From: an uncultured Lachnospiraceae bacterium
GTDB taxonomy: Bacteria > Bacillota > Clostridia > Lachnospirales > Lachnospiraceae
NCBI GenBank assembly: GCA_900555195.1
Contig: USKC01000128.1
Span: 1 to 8,250, forward strand
DNA length: 8,250 nucleotides
Direction of reading: 5' to 3'
The position numbers were made by a program, and so were the translations under genes. Each line of letters begins with the position of its first letter. Position 1 is the first letter of the stretch. Of the stretch, positions 5,799 to 8,250 are shown in pieces. The notes beneath the pieces are model-generated. The model searched no databases and had not been told where the DNA came from. It saw only the letters and a program-made list of their open reading frames with translations.

Positions 5799-6503
5799 AT
5801 GTCATATTGCGTAAACTGTGGAGTCAAACTGGATGATTCCCTTGACCGCTGTCCTCTTTGCAATACCCCAGTTCTGAATCCGAATGAACCCTTCCGCGGA
5901 AAAGCCGTTCCTCCATTTCCCGAAGAGCGCGGGCAGGTGGAGCCTGTAAAAAACAAAGATGTCATTCTGCTCTACTCCCTCGTTCTGATCGCCGCTTCTG
6001 TTTCCTGCGGCCTCCTCAATCTTCTGGTTTTCCAGGGTAGCTTTTGGTCTCTCTATATCATCGGAGCCTGCCTCATCCTCTGGGTAACCGCCATTCCGAT
6101 CTTCATCTATACCAAACTGTCCGTCTACTGCTATCTTCTGCTGGATGGGCTGGCCATAGGCCTGTATGAATACCTAATCACCTTCAATACCCCTGACGCC
6201 TCCTGGTTCTATGAACTGGCGCTTCCTATTACAGGAATCGTTACCCTGCTGGGCATCTTCGTCGCCTTCCTGCGCCGGAAACTTTCCCCGTCCTTCCTGG
6301 CGACCGCCCTCTATGTATTCATTAGCCTGGCTGTGCTGTGCATTTCCATCGAACTTCTCATCTGCCGCTTCCTGGCTGCGCCGCTGCACCTGACCTGGTC
6401 CGCCGTCGTCCTGACCGCCTGCGCCATCATTGCCGTAGCGCTTCTTACCATCCTGTCCAGAAAACGGCTCAGGAACGAGGTGAGGCGGAGGCTGCATTTC
6501 TGA
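5799..6503 (+). CDS. Zinc-ribbon, six-helix membrane protein (DUF6320-like)
   Basis: The 234-residue product begins with a small zinc ribbon, C4-x2-C7-x10-C18-x2-C21. A Pro/Glu-rich linker follows, then about six hydrophobic helices (roughly 54-76, 83-103, 106-126, 138-157, 168-190, 199-219), and a strongly basic tail (SRKRLRNEVRRRLHF). The layout resembles proteins annotated DUF6320, whose function is not known; the family name is recalled from the pattern, not searched. Start 5799 is chosen because GGAG lies 5 bases upstream and the ribbon begins at once. An in-frame ATG at 5757 overlaps the acyltransferase stop but has no good ribosome site. The ribbon should face the cytoplasm. Inference: it anchors or serves the acyltransferase at the membrane, or moves its acylated product. 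Confidence 0.8.
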   Translation: MSYCVNCGVKLDDSLDRCPLCNTPVLNPNEPFRGKAVPPFPEERGQVEPVKNKDVILLYSLVLIAASVSCGLLNLLVFQGSFWSLYIIGACLILWVTAIPIFIYTKLSVYCYLLLDGLAIGLYEYLITFNTPDASWFYELALPITGIVTLLGIFVAFLRRKLSPSFLATALYVFISLAVLCISIELLICRFLAAPLHLTWSAVVLTACAIIAVALLTILSRKRLRNEVRRRLHF

Positions 6504-6540
6504 GCATTTGTTTTTTTCTGAGCATTTGCTCTTTTCTGAG
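6497..6540. repeat. 18-bp tandem repeat, about 2.4 copies, over a gene end
   Basis: TTTCTGAGCATTTG occurs at 6497-6510 and 6515-6528, and a partial copy TTTCTGAG at 6533-6540, all with an 18-base period. The first copy contains the stop codon of the membrane protein gene. Each unit has a T-run and the second can form a 4-bp GAGC/GCTC hairpin followed by TTTT, so it may act as a weak terminator. Confidence 0.6.
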
Positions 6541-6604
6541 TCATCCTATTCCGGAGCTATTCTTTCTTCACAGCGCTGCTTTACGAATTCCTGCGCTCCG
6601 CAGA

Positions 6605-6649
6605 CTTGCCGGGATCTGCTTCCAGTGCTAAAAGGCAGATTCCGGCAAG
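6605..6649. repeat. 15-bp inverted repeat overlapping the GNAT gene end
   Basis: Arms 6605-6619 and 6635-6649 pair over 15 bp with one G-T mismatch around a 15-base loop. The loop contains the GNAT stop codon (6628-6630), and the right arm is coding sequence for its last residues. There is no T-run on either side. It lies between converging genes and could halt or protect both transcripts, but it is not a classical terminator. Confidence 0.5.
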
Positions 6650-7107
6650 CTTAATGACATAACATAGATCTGGCAAGGGTTCCATTCATCCCACAATTCC
6701 GGAAATACTTCAAATTCTTTAAATCCAAGCGATCTGTAAAATCTGTTCGTCTCATCATAATTCTCATATCTGCCCATCTGTACCGTTTTCACCTGCATAA
6801 AAGAATATCCCTGAACCCAAGCCTTCTCTTTGGCCATGCGGAACAGTTTTCTCCCGATCCCCATTCGGTGGTATTCTTTTAATACCCCCATAACGGCCAA
6901 TTCGACGGTATCTCTTCCCGTTTCTTTCAAGTATATAAAACCGACAGGACGGCTGCAGTCGAATGCGCAGAAAAAAGTCCTCCCATCGCTGTCCATAATA
7001 TATTCTTCTCTCGCATCAGGAATGCCGAACCATTCCGGAAGCGCTTCCAATATCAGCCGTGCAATTTTCTTCTTTTCAAAATTGTCATATATTTGCCGAA
7101 TGATCAT
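6628..7107 (-). CDS. GNAT-family N-acetyltransferase
   Basis: The 159-residue protein has the GNAT fold signatures. These are a beta-4 strand VELAVMGVLKEYH at 68-80, the acetyl-CoA pyrophosphate loop HRMGIG at 80-85 with helix KLFRMAKEKA after it, and the C-terminal FYRSLGFKEFE at 123-133. Length is normal for a single-domain enzyme. It transfers an acetyl group from acetyl-CoA to an amine, but nothing in sequence or context reveals the acceptor (small molecule, peptide or protein N-terminus). Start 7107 has GGAGAG upstream at normal spacing. Earlier in-frame ATG codons, up to 7206, would add 33 poorly conserved-looking residues and pass the predicted promoter. It stands alone, converging on the membrane protein gene and divergent from the dehydrogenase. 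Confidence 0.85.
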   Translation of the reverse strand: MIIRQIYDNFEKKKIARLILEALPEWFGIPDAREEYIMDSDGRTFFCAFDCSRPVGFIYLKETGRDTVELAVMGVLKEYHRMGIGRKLFRMAKEKAWVQGYSFMQVKTVQMGRYENYDETNRFYRSLGFKEFEVFPELWDEWNPCQIYVMSLSLPESAF

Positions 7108-7147
7108 TTTACTCTCCATTCCCGGGAAGCAAAAATTCTCCCTTTTC

Positions 7148-7176
7148 ATTGTATCATGCATACTATAAGTTATAAA
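7148..7176 (-). promoter_or_regulatory. Possible GNAT gene promoter (extended -10)
   Basis: On the minus strand TTTATA (7176-7171), a 17-base spacer and TACAAT (7153-7148) preceded by TGA give an extended -10 promoter with a start near 7141. That would leave about 34 bases before the chosen ATG. Confidence 0.4.
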
Positions 7177-7283
7177 GAACCGCCTGGCATTGACACCATT
7201 TTTCAAGAGACCATTCCTTTTTCATTTCCCCTCTCTGCTTTCCGGATGGGATTCAAAGGCGTGTGGCCTTTTCTGACATCTCA

Positions 7284-7292
7284 TGGTATGCT
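7284..7292 (+). promoter_or_regulatory. Weak extended -10 candidate for the dehydrogenase gene
   Basis: TGG-TATGCT (7284-7292) resembles an extended -10 box placed about 24 bases before the start codon. No convincing -35 box lies 17 bases upstream. A small AAAGGC/GCCTTT hairpin at 7255-7271 lies just upstream of it. Confidence 0.25.
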
Positions 7293-7315
7293 GAAGATAA
7301 AAGGAGGCTGATAAA

Positions 7316-8032
7316 ATGTTTCAGAATAAAGTAGCCGTCATTACAGGCGGCGCACGAGGCATCGGAAAATGTATTGCCGAAGAATTCAAGAGAAATGGTG
7401 CATCTGTCTGTATAATCGACAAGCAGCCAAACAACTGCTTCACTGGCGATTTGGCAGAAGAAGAAACACTGAACCGTTTTACCGAAAAAATAATTGCGGA
7501 GTATGGCAAAGTGGACTATTTAATCAACAACGCTCTGCCCTTGATGAAGGGAATCTCAGAGTGTTCCTATGAGGAATTCAATTATACTCTGCGGGTAGGA
7601 GTGACAGCGCCGTTCTACCTTACCAAACTCTTTCTTCCGTATTTTTCCCCGGGTGCGGCGATTGTGAATATTTCTTCCTCCCGCGATCGTATGAGCCAGC
7701 CGCAGACAGAAAGTTATACCGCTGCGAAAGGCGGCATTGCAGCACTTACCCATGCACTGGCCGTCAGCCTTAGCGGTAAAGTCCGCGTAAACTCCATTTC
7801 TCCCGGCTGGATCGATACCGCTTACACCGAATATACTGGCGCAGACGCGGTTCAGCACCCTGCCGGCCGGGTGGGGAACCCTCTGGACATCGCCAACATG
7901 GTGCTGTATCTTTGTTCCGATAAGGCAGGCTTTATTACCGGGGAAAATATATGCATTGACGGCGGCATGACGAAGCAGATGATATACCACAATGATTTCG
8001 GATGGACATTGGATGAAGGGAACATAGAATGA
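7316..8032 (+). CDS. Short-chain dehydrogenase/reductase (classical SDR)
   Basis: The 238-residue enzyme is a complete classical SDR. It has the dinucleotide loop TGGARGIG at 10-17, D35 at the end of the second strand (favouring NAD over NADP), LINNA at 69-73, catalytic serine in NISSS at 118-122, Y134-x3-K138 (YTAAK), and PGW at 163-165 after the active site. The C-terminus ICIDGGMTKQMIY is typical, followed by a short acidic tail. Known: these enzymes are tetramers that oxidise or reduce a hydroxyl/keto group; the substrate cannot be read from the sequence. AAGGAGG lies 8 bases before the start, a strong site. Its stop codon overlaps the start of a tiny ORF by the ATGA pattern. No neighbour gives a clear pathway. 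Confidence 0.92.
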   Translation: MFQNKVAVITGGARGIGKCIAEEFKRNGASVCIIDKQPNNCFTGDLAEEETLNRFTEKIIAEYGKVDYLINNALPLMKGISECSYEEFNYTLRVGVTAPFYLTKLFLPYFSPGAAIVNISSSRDRMSQPQTESYTAAKGGIAALTHALAVSLSGKVRVNSISPGWIDTAYTEYTGADAVQHPAGRVGNPLDIANMVLYLCSDKAGFITGENICIDGGMTKQMIYHNDFGWTLDEGNIE

Positions 8033-8158
8033 GCAATCCAACTTCAGCTACGGCGATTGAAAAGCTGAGGGAACCGTTTGCATAACGAAGCTAGAAACAG
8101 CTTGATATTCCCGCCGGAAGTCCAATGGCAAATCATTGCGGCACAACAAAAAAACTGA
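8029..8158 (+). pseudogene. Tiny, possibly frame-broken ORF coupled to the dehydrogenase stop
   Basis: ATG at 8029 overlaps the dehydrogenase stop (ATGA) and gives an 18-residue peptide, MSNPTSATAIEKLREPFA, ending at TAA 8083-8085. If one T of the TTT at 8077-8079 were absent, the frame would continue for another 26 codons to TGA at 8156-8158, giving a 42-residue protein ending FPPEVQWQIIAAQQKN. It could be a small gene with a frameshift, a remnant, or chance. I recognise no family. The 3' end runs into the tRNA terminator stem. Confidence 0.25.
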
Positions 8159-8187
8159 AAGTCTGTTCATCACCAGACTTTCAGTTT
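8148..8187 (-). terminator. Intrinsic terminator of the tRNA-Leu transcript (minus strand)
   Basis: Arms 8152-8165 and 8174-8187 form a perfect 14-bp stem around an 8-base loop. Read on the minus strand it is followed by seven T (8154-8148, partly within the stem), the form of a strong terminator. It starts 12 bases past the tRNA end. On the plus strand the T-tract is short (TTTCTC), so it may also weakly stop transcripts from the dehydrogenase. Confidence 0.85.
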
Positions 8188-8199
8188 CTCATCAATCAG

Positions 8200-8250
8200 T
8201 GCAGGAAAAGAGACTTGAACTCTCATGGTATTGCTACCACACGGACCTGA
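8200..8250 (-). tRNA. tRNA-Leu(CAG), partial (5' part beyond window edge)
   Basis: The minus strand holds the 3' part of a class II tRNA. It starts at the window edge with T33, anticodon CAG and G37. A long variable arm follows with a TGGTA/TACCA stem and GCAA loop, then T-arm GAGAG-TTCAAGT-CTCTT, acceptor strand TTCCTGC and discriminator A73 at 8200. The long variable arm and CAG anticodon indicate leucine (codon CTG). CCA is not encoded (CTG follows A73), so it must be added after transcription. About 32 bases are missing beyond 8250. Confidence 0.88.

Noticed and set aside
7190..7195. Perfect TTGACA upstream of the dehydrogenase gene
   Set aside because: No acceptable -10 box lies 16-18 bases downstream (the bases there are ATTCCT-like), so it is not called as a promoter.
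8200..8250. tRNA-Leu 3' end as an integration site for a mobile element
   Set aside because: No integrase, direct repeat of the tRNA end or foreign gene block is visible in the window; the right side is not available to examine.
1..8250. CRISPR array, insertion sequence, prophage or defence genes
   Set aside because: No regularly spaced repeats, transposase, terminal inverted repeats, phage genes or defence domains were found on either strand.

Overview
The window looks like a chromosomal stretch from a mid-G+C Gram-positive anaerobe, most likely a clostridium of the Lachnospiraceae type. I infer this from the strong GGAGG-type ribosome binding sites, SigA-like promoters, a tRNA gene without an encoded CCA end, and the protein families present. 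There is no sign of an insertion sequence, prophage or CRISPR array. No database search was possible; family names rest on motifs read directly.

Left part (1-3282): a LysR-type regulator (minus strand, last residues cut off by the window edge) is divergent from a two-gene operon. The operon encodes a YkvI-like membrane transporter and a class IV aminotransferase carrying the residues expected of D-amino acid aminotransferase (Y33, R100/H102, K145, E177). The two divergent promoters share one overlapping -35 element. A textbook LysR box (ATAAG-N5-CTTAT) sits at about -64 of the transporter promoter and over the predicted regulator start site. The simplest reading is a LysR-controlled uptake and transamination pathway, probably for a D-amino acid. 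The transporter mRNA has a structured leader in which a 19-codon upstream ORF exactly fills the space between two 9-bp inverted arms.

Middle part (3272-6503): an HSL-type alpha/beta hydrolase (minus strand) converges on the aminotransferase with an 11-bp overlap. It is divergent from an operon of a condensation-like acyltransferase (HHxxxDG motif) and a zinc-ribbon plus six-helix membrane protein resembling DUF6320. An ester-cleaving enzyme, an acyl-transferring enzyme and a membrane protein under mirror-image promoters suggest an acyl-ester or lipid modification system with unknown substrate. Both divergent promoters carry the same 12-bp element, GAAAGGTTGCAT, at the same distance from the -10 box. 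The first 10 bases of it recur at the same place in the lysR promoter, so one unidentified regulator may link the two modules.

Right part (6504-8250): short repeats, a GNAT acetyltransferase (minus), a classical NAD-type short-chain dehydrogenase (plus), a tiny frame-broken ORF overlapping its stop, and the 3' part of a tRNA-Leu(CAG) on the minus strand with its own terminator.
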